Of a stretch of 64,000 bases of DNA, positions 27,359-35,722 are shown piece by piece. The position numbers and the translations under genes are program-made. Numbering within the stretch: position 1 is the stretch's first letter; the number at the start of each line of letters is the position of its first letter. The stretch covers positions 387,131 to 451,130 of the forward strand of contig JAOSJT010000001.1 in the NCBI GenBank assembly GCA_027493955.1, read 5' to 3'. The notes beneath the pieces are model-generated. The model saw only the letters and a program-made list of their open reading frames with translations, was not told where the DNA came from and searched no databases. The DNA is from Bacteroidia bacterium. GTDB taxonomy: Bacteria > Bacteroidota > Ignavibacteria > SZUA-365.

Positions 27359-28429
27359 TCACCTGCCGAACAGAATGCGCGCGTAGGTGGACTGCGGCGG
27401 ATAGCGGAGTTTCGCTTTGTCTATGCCGAAACAGATCAGCGCGATACCCGCAAGCACCGCAAGATTGACACCGGTGAACAGCAGGCCCGAAGCGATGGTC
27501 TCAAGGCCCGCCGAGGCAATCCACGGTTCGATGATCCACGCCCCCATGGCCTGATGGAGGATGTACACCATCATGGAATGCTTCCCGAAAAAGGCGAGTA
27601 TGCCGAGCGGCCCGAGATGATGCACTCTGCGCAGTATCGTGGCGAAAAGGATGACAAGCCCGGTGGACGTAAAGATGTAGGCGAACGTGGGCGGATAAAA
27701 AATCTCCGAATACCCCCCCCGCACCTCAAGAATACTCTCATTTGCGAGATTGCGTAACGTCGAGGCGCTCACGGGTACGAACAGCAACACGAAACCGATG
27801 ATGGTGAGCGCGGCGCCGATTCCCATGATATGGTATTTCGCCACCAGATCGCCCGCAAATATCGTACGGAACAGCAGTGCGCCCAGTACCGCGTAGCCCA
27901 GCCACGGGAAAATGGGAAACCACCCGTCAATGAACCAGCTCTGCAGCAGCCGTCCCGGCGCAGGCAGGAACATATCATCGAAATACACCTCCAGCGTTTC
28001 CGCATGATAGCCGAAGATGAGCTGTAAAACATAGGTGCCGATCACAAAAATGATAGTGATGTACAGTAATTCGCGCGATTCCACATTGCGCAGCATGTAC
28101 ATCAGCGGCAGCGCCAGGCCGATGGGATACAGCACGTCGAAGGAAGTGAAAGGAAAAATTTTCCAGAGCAGAGTGTCGATCAGCGCACCCGTCAGAATGA
28201 TCAGGCCGCCGCGCTTCAGGAAGTAGTTGAGGGAATGGCGTTCGGCGGTGAGTATCACCATGCCCGCGCTGAGCATGATGAACACCGGAGCGGCGAAAGA
28301 GCCCAGTATTCGGAACCACATGGGATGGGGCTCCGCAAAGTACGGCGACAGATTGGCCGGAACCATGAGAATGATCGCCAGCCCGCGGAGGGCGTCGACC
28401 CAGGGGATGCGTTGTTGCGTGTCTGCCAT
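27359..28429 (-). CDS. DUF1624/heparan-acetyltransferase-like membrane protein
   Basis: A 356-residue membrane protein with about ten helices. It opens with RIPWVDALRGLAIILMVPANL, the 'R-x-x-x-DxLRG' start shared by membrane acyltransferases of the DUF1624/HGSNAT group, and later has FFGKHSMMVYILHQ, the second conserved histidine region. It probably moves an acyl group onto an extracytoplasmic sugar; donor and acceptor are unknown. The ATG at 28429 is preferred to the longer frame. It lies 24 nt downstream of asnB on the same strand. Confidence 0.75.
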   Translation of the reverse strand: MADTQQRIPWVDALRGLAIILMVPANLSPYFAEPHPMWFRILGSFAAPVFIMLSAGMVILTAERHSLNYFLKRGGLIILTGALIDTLLWKIFPFTSFDVLYPIGLALPLMYMLRNVESRELLYITIIFVIGTYVLQLIFGYHAETLEVYFDDMFLPAPGRLLQSWFIDGWFPIFPWLGYAVLGALLFRTIFAGDLVAKYHIMGIGAALTIIGFVLLFVPVSASTLRNLANESILEVRGGYSEIFYPPTFAYIFTSTGLVILFATILRRVHHLGPLGILAFFGKHSMMVYILHQAMGAWIIEPWIASAGLETIASGLLFTGVNLAVLAGIALICFGIDKAKLRYPPQSTYARILFGR

Positions 28430-28452
28430 GAAGTGCCTGTGGATGAGTCGCG

Positions 28453-30375
28453 TCAGAACGAGGAAGCACCCTCGATCCAGCGACGGTGCCAAAGCTCGAA
28501 ATTGTACAGCGTCCAGATCTGCGGAGTATAGTTGATACCGCGTCGCGCATACTCGTCGAACATGCCTCGAATATACGAAGGATTGTAATATCCATGTTTT
28601 GCGCTGAGCAGCAGCGAACGCGCGTGTTGCAGGATTTCCGGCGTCAGCATGTTTTTTCCCGATCCGGCGAAGCCGATTTTCTTCCGGTCGATAATCTCAT
28701 CCGGAAGTATGCCGCGCAGTGCCTTTTTCAGAATGTACTTCGGTACACCGTGACGCAGCTTCATGGCGGACGGGATGTTCATGCTGAATTCCACCAGATG
28801 ATGGTCCAGAAAAGGCACACGCGCCTCGATGCTCACCGCCATGGTCATTTTGTCCACCCGCATGAGCAGCAGCTCGGCGAGGCGATTCTTCAGTTCCCAG
28901 TACACCACGCGCTGCAGATCGTCCGCATACCCCTGTTGCCTGGCGTAATCGAAACGCTCCGAGGCAAGTGTGTAGCTGTTCGGGATGCCCGGTGGGAACA
29001 CGCGCGTGTCTATGGCCTTGCGCTTTTCCTCTTCGTAAAAACCGATGGCGTTGCCCCAAAACACCGGCTGACCCGTGAGCATATTGCGTATGACGTTCTG
29101 TCGGTAATCAACACGTTTCGCCTTGAGCAGGGGAGTGATGGCGGCATACAACGCGTTTCCCAGAAAGAGCGGAAGCGGTCGCAACGCCCGACCGAGACGC
29201 ATGAGCCGCACGGCGCGCTGATAACTCTCATAACCGGCGAACTGCTCGTCGCTGCCTTCGCCCACCTGGATGACGATGGTGCCGTTGTCACGCGCGAGTT
29301 TAGAGACGTGATACAGAGGGAAGCACACCGGATCGGCCAGCGGCTCGTCCTGATGATGCACGATGGTCGGCAGCAGATCCAGAAACCCGCCGTCGTCAAT
29401 CACGATCTCGTGATGATTGGTGCCGTACAGCCGCGAAATCCTGCGCGCCCACTGAAATTCGTTGGTGTCTTCCTGTCCCTGTATTGCGACGGTGAATGTG
29501 TCCACGGGTCTGTCCATCAGCTCGGACATAAATGCCACATTCGCGCTGGAATCGATGCCTCCGGAAAGGAACACACCGAAAGGCACGTCAGACATCATTC
29601 GTTTGGCGACGGCTTCGCGAAACAGTGTGCGTATGCGTTCGGTGACGGCATTTTCGTCGGAGTAATCGAAATCGGCGTCGCGGTGGCCGAGGGGATCCCA
29701 ATACTGCCGCACATCGAAACTGCCGCCCGCCCGCATCTTCGCCATGTGACCCGCGCGCAATTTCAGCACGCCGTCGAACATGGTAAACGGTGCCGGTGTG
29801 TGAATGTAGGTGAAATAATGATAGAGGGCCTCGGCGCTCACCGCCGCGGAGCAGAGCGGATGCTGCAGCAACGCCTTTATTTCGGAGCCGAACAGTAATG
29901 CGCCGTCGCGCATGCTGAAATACAGCGGCTTGATACCGATACGGTCGCGGTAGAGCAGGAGCGTTTCTGTATCCGCATCCCACAGCGCTATGGCGAACAT
30001 CCCCTCCAGCCGCGTGACGAATTCCTCGCCCCAGTGCCGATATGCGTACAGCAGGGTTTCGGTGTCCGTACGTGAGCGATACGTGTATCCGGCGGCCTCG
30101 AGTTCGGCGCGAAGCGCGAGGTGATTGTAAATTTCTCCGTTGAACACCATCCACAACCGTCCATCCGGAGTGGACATCGGCTGGTGACCGGCGGGCGAGA
30201 GATCAATGATGGAAAGCCGTCGGAAGGAAAGTCCGACCCGCCTGCACGGGGAAACATAGGTCCCCTTGTCGTCGGGACCGCGATGGGCGATCACATCACC
30301 CATGCGTTCGAGCAGAGGTTCCGTTATGTCGTCAGTTGATCTTGCGTAATGAAAAATGCCAGCGAAGCCGCACAT
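28453..30375 (-). CDS. asnB: Asparagine synthetase (glutamine-hydrolysing)
   Basis: A 640-residue two-domain enzyme. The N-terminal glutaminase begins MCGFAGIF, with the nucleophile Cys2, followed by AHRGPDDKGTY and the VFNGEIYNHLALR motif. The synthetase half has the PPi loop VFLSGGIDSSANV near residue 265 and GEGSDEQFAGYE near 365. It transfers glutamine amide nitrogen to aspartate. In Bacteroidota relatives AsnB-like proteins also occur in surface-polysaccharide loci; here the neighbours (acyltransferase-like and large membrane protein) make such a role possible. Confidence 0.93.
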   Translation of the reverse strand: MCGFAGIFHYARSTDDITEPLLERMGDVIAHRGPDDKGTYVSPCRRVGLSFRRLSIIDLSPAGHQPMSTPDGRLWMVFNGEIYNHLALRAELEAAGYTYRSRTDTETLLYAYRHWGEEFVTRLEGMFAIALWDADTETLLLYRDRIGIKPLYFSMRDGALLFGSEIKALLQHPLCSAAVSAEALYHYFTYIHTPAPFTMFDGVLKLRAGHMAKMRAGGSFDVRQYWDPLGHRDADFDYSDENAVTERIRTLFREAVAKRMMSDVPFGVFLSGGIDSSANVAFMSELMDRPVDTFTVAIQGQEDTNEFQWARRISRLYGTNHHEIVIDDGGFLDLLPTIVHHQDEPLADPVCFPLYHVSKLARDNGTIVIQVGEGSDEQFAGYESYQRAVRLMRLGRALRPLPLFLGNALYAAITPLLKAKRVDYRQNVIRNMLTGQPVFWGNAIGFYEEEKRKAIDTRVFPPGIPNSYTLASERFDYARQQGYADDLQRVVYWELKNRLAELLLMRVDKMTMAVSIEARVPFLDHHLVEFSMNIPSAMKLRHGVPKYILKKALRGILPDEIIDRKKIGFAGSGKNMLTPEILQHARSLLLSAKHGYYNPSYIRGMFDEYARRGINYTPQIWTLYNFELWHRRWIEGASSF

Positions 30376-30503
30376 GCGAAAGTGTCCGATATGTCAATCA
30401 CACAAAATACGTCAAGGGCATCTGTGCGGCAACGGACGCGAAATTCCCGGACGAAAAAGCCGCTGACGCTGAAGAGGCCTGTATGCTCCGCTTATGGTTC
30501 TCG

Positions 30504-32636
30504 TTATTCGAGCCGCCGGAGAAGGTCCCGGAATTCTTCCGCCTTGTTCTCCGGCACGCCGTATTCCGAACACCAGCGAAGCAATTCGACGGCTCTCTCA
30601 TGCTCGATGCCCGCGCGGAGGTAATACTTTGCGAGGGTGAATTTGAGCATCCAGTCGTTCGGAAAACTCGCGATGCCTTCCTCCAATGCCTGCAATGCTT
30701 CGACATGGCGTCCGGACAATGCCAGAGCGTTGCCGTGAAACAACGACAGTATCGGAGAGGCGAAGCCGGAGGCAAGGGCCTCGGAGATGGACACCACCGC
30801 GGCGGGAAAATCCTTCCTCGCATAGGCCTGCATCCCGATGATGCCCGGCCACGCTCTGCCGCCCCGCGTGATGGCCGCGATATCACGCAGTTGCGCATCG
30901 GGAAACGGTGCGCGTGTCGTCAGCGCCTGTACACCGATGCCTTGCGCCAGGGAGTCTATCTGATCCATGCTCATAGCGTAGTCTCGCACTACCCCGTCGC
31001 GCCGCATTGTTTGTGCGCGTTCGAGCAGACGCGCCAGCATCCATATATGTACGCGTTCGTATTCCTCCGGCGCTTCGCGGTACATGACGGCAGCGGCATC
31101 ACTCAACTCGCGATAGTGCAGGGGATAGCCCGTCAATTCTATCATGCGCTGCGTAAGATCGATCTCGCGCGACGGGTCACCGGCTCTGCGGTGATACTTC
31201 CGCAGCGCTTCATAGCCGCTCAGAGCGTAATCACCGTACATATGCGTGTCGTCCAGCCGCAGAATACGTTCGAAACGGGCACTGCCGGCCGGAGCGTGGA
31301 GATTCACCACCAGCCACGGCAGCGTGAACAGCAGCGACGCCACTCCGGTGATCAGCATGGCGGTCGGGTGCCAACGCTCCGACAAAAGCAGGGCGGAGAA
31401 CAGCAGCGCCACGCCGAGCGGAGCGGCGAGGTCCCAATCGCGCGCGAGGCCCAGCGAGGTATTGGCGAGAAACACGAACGCCGCCAGGAACAGGAGCGAC
31501 AGCAGTGCGAAGTTGAGCGACGACCGCGCTTCCTCGGCGTCACGTGCCATTTTCTTCCGCAAGAGCGGAGCCGACAGCAACAGCACCGCCGCCATGGGCG
31601 CGAGCAGCAACGGCAGATTCATCATGTCCGCAAGATGCCAGGGCGAGAACAGGGTGTACGACAACGTTCCCGCCGCTGTGCGCACATTGGTCCAGGGCAT
31701 CAGGACGCGGTTGTCCGGCAGCAGCAATCCAATGATAAAATGGAACACGACAAGCGCTCCCAGTGCCGCCATGGACAAAGCGAACGGACGCCGGGTCACC
31801 ACCGCCGGTATGCCTGTAGACGTCGGGCGCTTCGCCACGACATAGATCAGCGCCGGGGCGAGAACGAGACTCTGGAAATGCGCTGAGAGGCAGAGCGCAA
31901 ACAGAACGATCAGCGGTATGACGGATGTCTGCTTGCGCACGGTCCACTCGCCTTCGAGCAGAAACAGGATGACGCAGGCAAAGAGCGGGGTGTAGAATTC
32001 GGCATAGCCGAAAAAGAACAACACCCCGGCCGAACCGCACAGGAGCAGCGACGCGCGCAGTCTCTCAGCTCGCGGCAGACGAAGCAGGATGTACAACGAG
32101 ACCGCGAGCAGGGAGACGAAGGACACCAGACCGAAGGGATACATCGCTGTCGTGGGTTCGAACGCACCGATGAGGGACGTGATTGTCGGAATGCCATGCA
32201 TGGCGGCCACGAGCAGTGCTCCGCCCAACGGGGCCGATTTCATATCCAGCAGCAGCGAAACGTCGTATTCTTCGCCGAGGGAAAAGAGATGGATTTGCGG
32301 AATGAGAAGCCCGCCGTCGCCGTAGAAAAACGTCTCCATTGGTCGGAAAAGTGAAGCCGCAAGCAGCAGACCGAGGAGCGAGAGCGACGCGATGTGTCCG
32401 TTCCTGTGAGCCCCGTCCGCCGCCGTCTGCTGAAAGCGCGGATGCAGGAGGAGCAACGCCAACAAGGGCGCGAGGCACAGAAGAACACCAGCGGGCGTGT
32501 TCAGCTCCCGTAGCATGTCGAAGCCCCACGTCCGTTGCCACGGGAGCAGAACCGCGGACAGACGCAGAGCTGTTGGTATAACGACAGCCGCCGCGAGCGC
32601 GTACCGGAGCGAAGGGGACAGAGGTGGATGTTTCAT
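30504..32636 (-). CDS. Large polytopic membrane protein with C-terminal TPR region
   Basis: A 710-residue protein. The first roughly 440 residues hold 10-12 hydrophobic helices with short loops, including FFYGDGGLLIPQIHLF and YAEFYTPLFACV, resembling GT-C glycosyltransferase or O-antigen-type proteins without a recognised catalytic signature. The C-terminal 200 residues are helical and include a TPR-like ALALSGRHVEALQALEEGIASFPNDWMLKFTLAKYYLRAG. Upstream of asnB on the same strand with a 128-nt gap. Function unknown; a glycan or protein-glycosylation role is a guess from context. Confidence 0.6.
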   Translation of the reverse strand: MKHPPLSPSLRYALAAAVVIPTALRLSAVLLPWQRTWGFDMLRELNTPAGVLLCLAPLLALLLLHPRFQQTAADGAHRNGHIASLSLLGLLLAASLFRPMETFFYGDGGLLIPQIHLFSLGEEYDVSLLLDMKSAPLGGALLVAAMHGIPTITSLIGAFEPTTAMYPFGLVSFVSLLAVSLYILLRLPRAERLRASLLLCGSAGVLFFFGYAEFYTPLFACVILFLLEGEWTVRKQTSVIPLIVLFALCLSAHFQSLVLAPALIYVVAKRPTSTGIPAVVTRRPFALSMAALGALVVFHFIIGLLLPDNRVLMPWTNVRTAAGTLSYTLFSPWHLADMMNLPLLLAPMAAVLLLSAPLLRKKMARDAEEARSSLNFALLSLLFLAAFVFLANTSLGLARDWDLAAPLGVALLFSALLLSERWHPTAMLITGVASLLFTLPWLVVNLHAPAGSARFERILRLDDTHMYGDYALSGYEALRKYHRRAGDPSREIDLTQRMIELTGYPLHYRELSDAAAVMYREAPEEYERVHIWMLARLLERAQTMRRDGVVRDYAMSMDQIDSLAQGIGVQALTTRAPFPDAQLRDIAAITRGGRAWPGIIGMQAYARKDFPAAVVSISEALASGFASPILSLFHGNALALSGRHVEALQALEEGIASFPNDWMLKFTLAKYYLRAGIEHERAVELLRWCSEYGVPENKAEEFRDLLRRLE

Positions 32637-32933
32637 GTGCTTTCCGTCAATCTCCGAATATAGGAAGTATCGCCTGCACCTCGAAATCGGATTTTTACCG
32701 AGAAATGAACGGGGGAGTGAAACGTTGAACGTGAAACGTTAAACGACATCGAATCCGCAGGGCGGCACTTGGTGAGGTGAAGGGTGAAGGGTAAAGGGTA
32801 AGGAGGTCGGTTTCTGAAGGGAGATCACAATGGAAAGTGAAAAATGAAAGGTGAACAGCGTGCCGATGACGATTCATTCACCCCGGATTTCAGTCCGTGG
32901 ACGTGACCCAGGCCTATCGTCTACCGAAAGTAT
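32637..32933. repeat. Intergenic short tandem repeats
   Basis: A 14-mer gtgaaacgttgaac is repeated twice with one change at 32717-32744. At 32776-32803 a 7-mer ggtgaag/ggtaaag is repeated four times. Between divergent genes (membrane protein and lexA); no coding frame is seen. Confidence 0.55.
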
Positions 32934-32962
32934 TTGCATCCAAGCCGCGTCGTGCGTACATT
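32934..32962 (+). promoter_or_regulatory. lexA promoter
   Basis: TTGCAT (32934-32939) and TACATT (32957-32962) with a 17-nt spacer. Just downstream, ttagttagac and ataagttaagg share a GTTA core 15 nt apart near the start point and could form a LexA site; the LexA box of this lineage is not known to me. Confidence 0.6.
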
Positions 32963-32995
32963 AGTTAGACAAAAAGATAAGTTAAGGAGCTTGGC

Positions 32996-33634
32996 ATGGC
33001 ACGTGGCTGGACGGAAAACAGAAAAAAAGTTGCCGCATTCATCGAAAACTATATGACGCGTCATGGCCGCGCACCCAGCATGGATGAGATCGCGAAAGGG
33101 ACGGACCTCTGGAAGCGATCCGTCGAAATCGTACTGAAGGGCCTGGAAAAAATGGGCGTCATCGAAATCACGCCCGGTATCAGCAGGGGGATACGTCTCG
33201 TGGAGCAGCACTTCCTGCGTGTACCCCTCATCGGCGATGTGAAAGCGGGTCCTCCCGCCTGGGCGCAGGAACAGCCGCATGAGGTGGTCAGGCTCAACAA
33301 ATCACTCGTGCCCTTCAAGGATCCGGTGGCGCTGCGCGTGGACGGCTATAGCATGAAAGACGCCGGAATCTTTCCGGGAGATCTGGTGCTTGTCCGGCCG
33401 CAGAACACCGCGAGCAGCGGCGACACCGTCATCGCGTATTTCAACGGCGGTATCACCGTCAAGAAGTTCGAGAAGCGAGGGAGCAGCATCCGCCTCATCC
33501 CGGCGAACGAAGAGTTTGCCCCGACAGTCATTAGCGGAGACGATGATTTTCAGATCGTAGGCAAAGTGATGCTCGTGCTGCGCGATCTGGGATCGTGCTT
33601 CGATGTGGCTCCGGTTTCGGCGGACGAGGCGTGA
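32996..33634 (+). CDS. lexA: LexA repressor
   Basis: A 212-residue SOS repressor. The N-terminal winged-helix half (residues 1-68) includes RHGRAPSMDEIAKGT and a recognition helix WKRSVEIVLKGLEKMGVI. The C-terminal self-cleaving half keeps the cleavage site Ala84-Gly85 (DVKAGPP), the nucleophile Ser119 (VDGYSMKDAGI) and the general base Lys156 (GITVKKFEK), the same numbering as in E. coli LexA. An ideal AAGGAG site precedes the ATG. RecA-driven cleavage at Ala-Gly is expected to derepress SOS genes; the DnaE-type polymerase at 39156 is a possible target. Confidence 0.93.
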   Translation: MARGWTENRKKVAAFIENYMTRHGRAPSMDEIAKGTDLWKRSVEIVLKGLEKMGVIEITPGISRGIRLVEQHFLRVPLIGDVKAGPPAWAQEQPHEVVRLNKSLVPFKDPVALRVDGYSMKDAGIFPGDLVLVRPQNTASSGDTVIAYFNGGITVKKFEKRGSSIRLIPANEEFAPTVISGDDDFQIVGKVMLVLRDLGSCFDVAPVSADEA

Positions 33635-33847
33635 TGCACCGGCGAAGAGGGGTGAGAAGAGTTCCCGCAGCCGTTGGATGACGCTGATACGATGTTCGGG
33701 CGACGACGATTTCAGCGGTACACAGCTGGGAAGTCAATACGGATTCGCGTAAATTGAAACGATTAGAGAACATTCAATCTTTTGGTCCCCGTGCCCTGAA
33801 TTCGAGTACTTTCGCTTGACGCGTTCCAGAAGCTCCAAGGTGTTTGC

Positions 33848-35722
33848 ATGAACTTTCGCTCCCGCTTTCATGGCTTCCTGCTCACAGTATTGACAGTGTC
33901 CTTTTTCACGCCGCAACTCCATTCGCAGGAGCGGATAACCGTGCGGAACGACATGTACCGCTACGACGTGCGCGAGTCCGGGGGGGCCCGACTCTTCGTC
34001 ATCGAGGGCGTGGCCCCGACGCTGCCGGAGGAAGTCGGGATTCCGGTCAGAACCATCCGCATACCCGTGGACCAACGTGCCCCATTCGACCTGCGTCTTG
34101 CGGATGTGCGCACGGCGGAGCCGGTCGTCGCTTCGCCGTTCGTGCGCTATGCCGTCACCATGGCCAAGGATTCCACGCTGCGCTCCGAGCTGCTCGCCGC
34201 CGATGTACCTCGCGAATACACCGGCGGGGCCACTGCCGCCATCCGGTCAAAACGATTTACGAGAGACCGCGGGACACTGGAACTCGTGCTCGAAGTCCCG
34301 CTGCTGGAATGGGACGCCGCCGCGAACTCCGTGCGCTGGATTGAAGAATACGTTTTTGAGCGCGTCATCCCGCAGAATATTGTGTCCATGCTCCCGGCGG
34401 CAGCGGAAGGTACACCGCCGTACGCGAGTCAGCGCTTTACCACCCGAAGCCGAAACGTGGATACCAGCAGGACCTGGATTGATTTCGGCAATCCTATGCT
34501 CCGATTTTTCGTGCGGCAGGACGGACTCTACAAAGTGACAGCGGACTGGATGCGCAATTCCGGTTTCAACCCATCCACCATCGATCCGTCGCGCGTCGAA
34601 TTGTATCGCAAAGGCGTGCCGGTGCCGGTCTATCTGCATGGCATGGACGACGGCCGTTTCGATGACGGAGATTACATTCTGTTTTACGGCACCAAGAATT
34701 ATGATGAATTGGGTCATCGTCGCATTCCCGCGCATGTGGATGATCCGTATCCGCAGTACATGAGCATTTTCACCGACTCGACGGCGTACTGGTTCAATTT
34801 CAACAGTCCCGCGACATCGCGCATCACACGGTCCACGCTGGATGGGCAGGGGTTGACCGACACGCTCGACTGGGCCTACAGGAATGTCCATTTCGAGCAG
34901 GATAATGTATTGTGGAGTTATGCATCGTCTATTGTCCGCGCCCAGCTTCCGGACTGGACATCGGAGGATTCGTGGTATATCTGGTTCACTGGAGGCACTC
35001 CGACGTTGTTTTCCGTGGATAATCTTGCGTCTGCATATCCTGCCCGGGCCTATGCCAAGGTCGCCCACTGGTTCGGCGACGGGAGCTACTCGCCGAATCA
35101 TGCCGTGACCATGGTGCTGAACAAGCGAGAGACCATAGACTCCGTTGCGTTCAATGTGGATGAGCAGGTGTTGTTGCGTGCGGAGTTTCCCGCGATGAAG
35201 CTGTTCAACGGCGTTGATACGCTGCAATTGTTCGGCAGGAATTTGCAGCCCGCAGGATCAACGAGCACCATTGTGGATTGGTACGATCTGGAATATCCGC
35301 GTTTTCTGACGGCCGACGAGAGGCAATTCATTTTTTCGACAGATACGGTAATGCAATTGCGTCCGTCATTGCTGAAGCTTACCTCCCAGCGTGACATGGA
35401 CCACTACCTGATACGGGTGGGTGCGGGCAGCTCCGTCATGCTGAACATGCACGCGAAGCAGTCCGGCGCGGCCGCCACGTATATCTATGCCGATTCTCTT
35501 CTTGCTGGCTCCACATATCGTATTCTGTCCGTCGGATTCGACGCTGGAACCGCCCGCGGGTACACGCCGGGTGGTGGAAGAAATGGTACGTGCCGACAAT
35601 GCCGCATCCTATCTCGTGGTAACCGCCGAAGCATTGCTCGAAGCCTCGCGGGAATACGCGGATTTCGTCGCGCGAACCTACGGGATTTCCACCCGCGTGG
35701 TGACCATCGAAGACATCTATGA
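33848..35722 (+). CDS. C25 gingipain/PorU-like peptidase, N-terminal part (frameshifted)
   Basis: The first part of a gene that continues in another frame at 35487-39134. It has a signal peptide (residues 1-27, ending LHSQ), then a beta-rich region of about 540 residues, with MLRFFVRQDGLYKVTADWM and RKGVPVPVYLHGMDDGRFDDGDYILFYG near residues 220-285. This N-terminal arrangement is that of PorU/gingipain-like C25 proteins. Meaningful similarity to such proteins ends near residue 575 (about position 35570); the tail to 35722 is off-frame. A +1 shift rejoins the peptidase domain, so either a sequence error or a real mutation separates the halves. Confidence 0.75.
   Translation: MNFRSRFHGFLLTVLTVSFFTPQLHSQERITVRNDMYRYDVRESGGARLFVIEGVAPTLPEEVGIPVRTIRIPVDQRAPFDLRLADVRTAEPVVASPFVRYAVTMAKDSTLRSELLAADVPREYTGGATAAIRSKRFTRDRGTLELVLEVPLLEWDAAANSVRWIEEYVFERVIPQNIVSMLPAAAEGTPPYASQRFTTRSRNVDTSRTWIDFGNPMLRFFVRQDGLYKVTADWMRNSGFNPSTIDPSRVELYRKGVPVPVYLHGMDDGRFDDGDYILFYGTKNYDELGHRRIPAHVDDPYPQYMSIFTDSTAYWFNFNSPATSRITRSTLDGQGLTDTLDWAYRNVHFEQDNVLWSYASSIVRAQLPDWTSEDSWYIWFTGGTPTLFSVDNLASAYPARAYAKVAHWFGDGSYSPNHAVTMVLNKRETIDSVAFNVDEQVLLRAEFPAMKLFNGVDTLQLFGRNLQPAGSTSTIVDWYDLEYPRFLTADERQFIFSTDTVMQLRPSLLKLTSQRDMDHYLIRVGAGSSVMLNMHAKQSGAAATYIYADSLLAGSTYRILSVGFDAGTARGYTPGGGRNGTCRQCRILSRGNRRSIARSLAGIRGFRRANLRDFHPRGDHRRHL

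Noticed and set aside
30336-31886. 516-residue plus-strand frame
   Set aside because: Rich in Arg, Gln and His, as expected for the antisense of a GC-rich membrane-protein gene; overlaps the membrane protein and asnB starts.
32717-32803. Possible CRISPR-like repeats
   Set aside because: Units are 7-14 nt with no spacers and no cas genes nearby.
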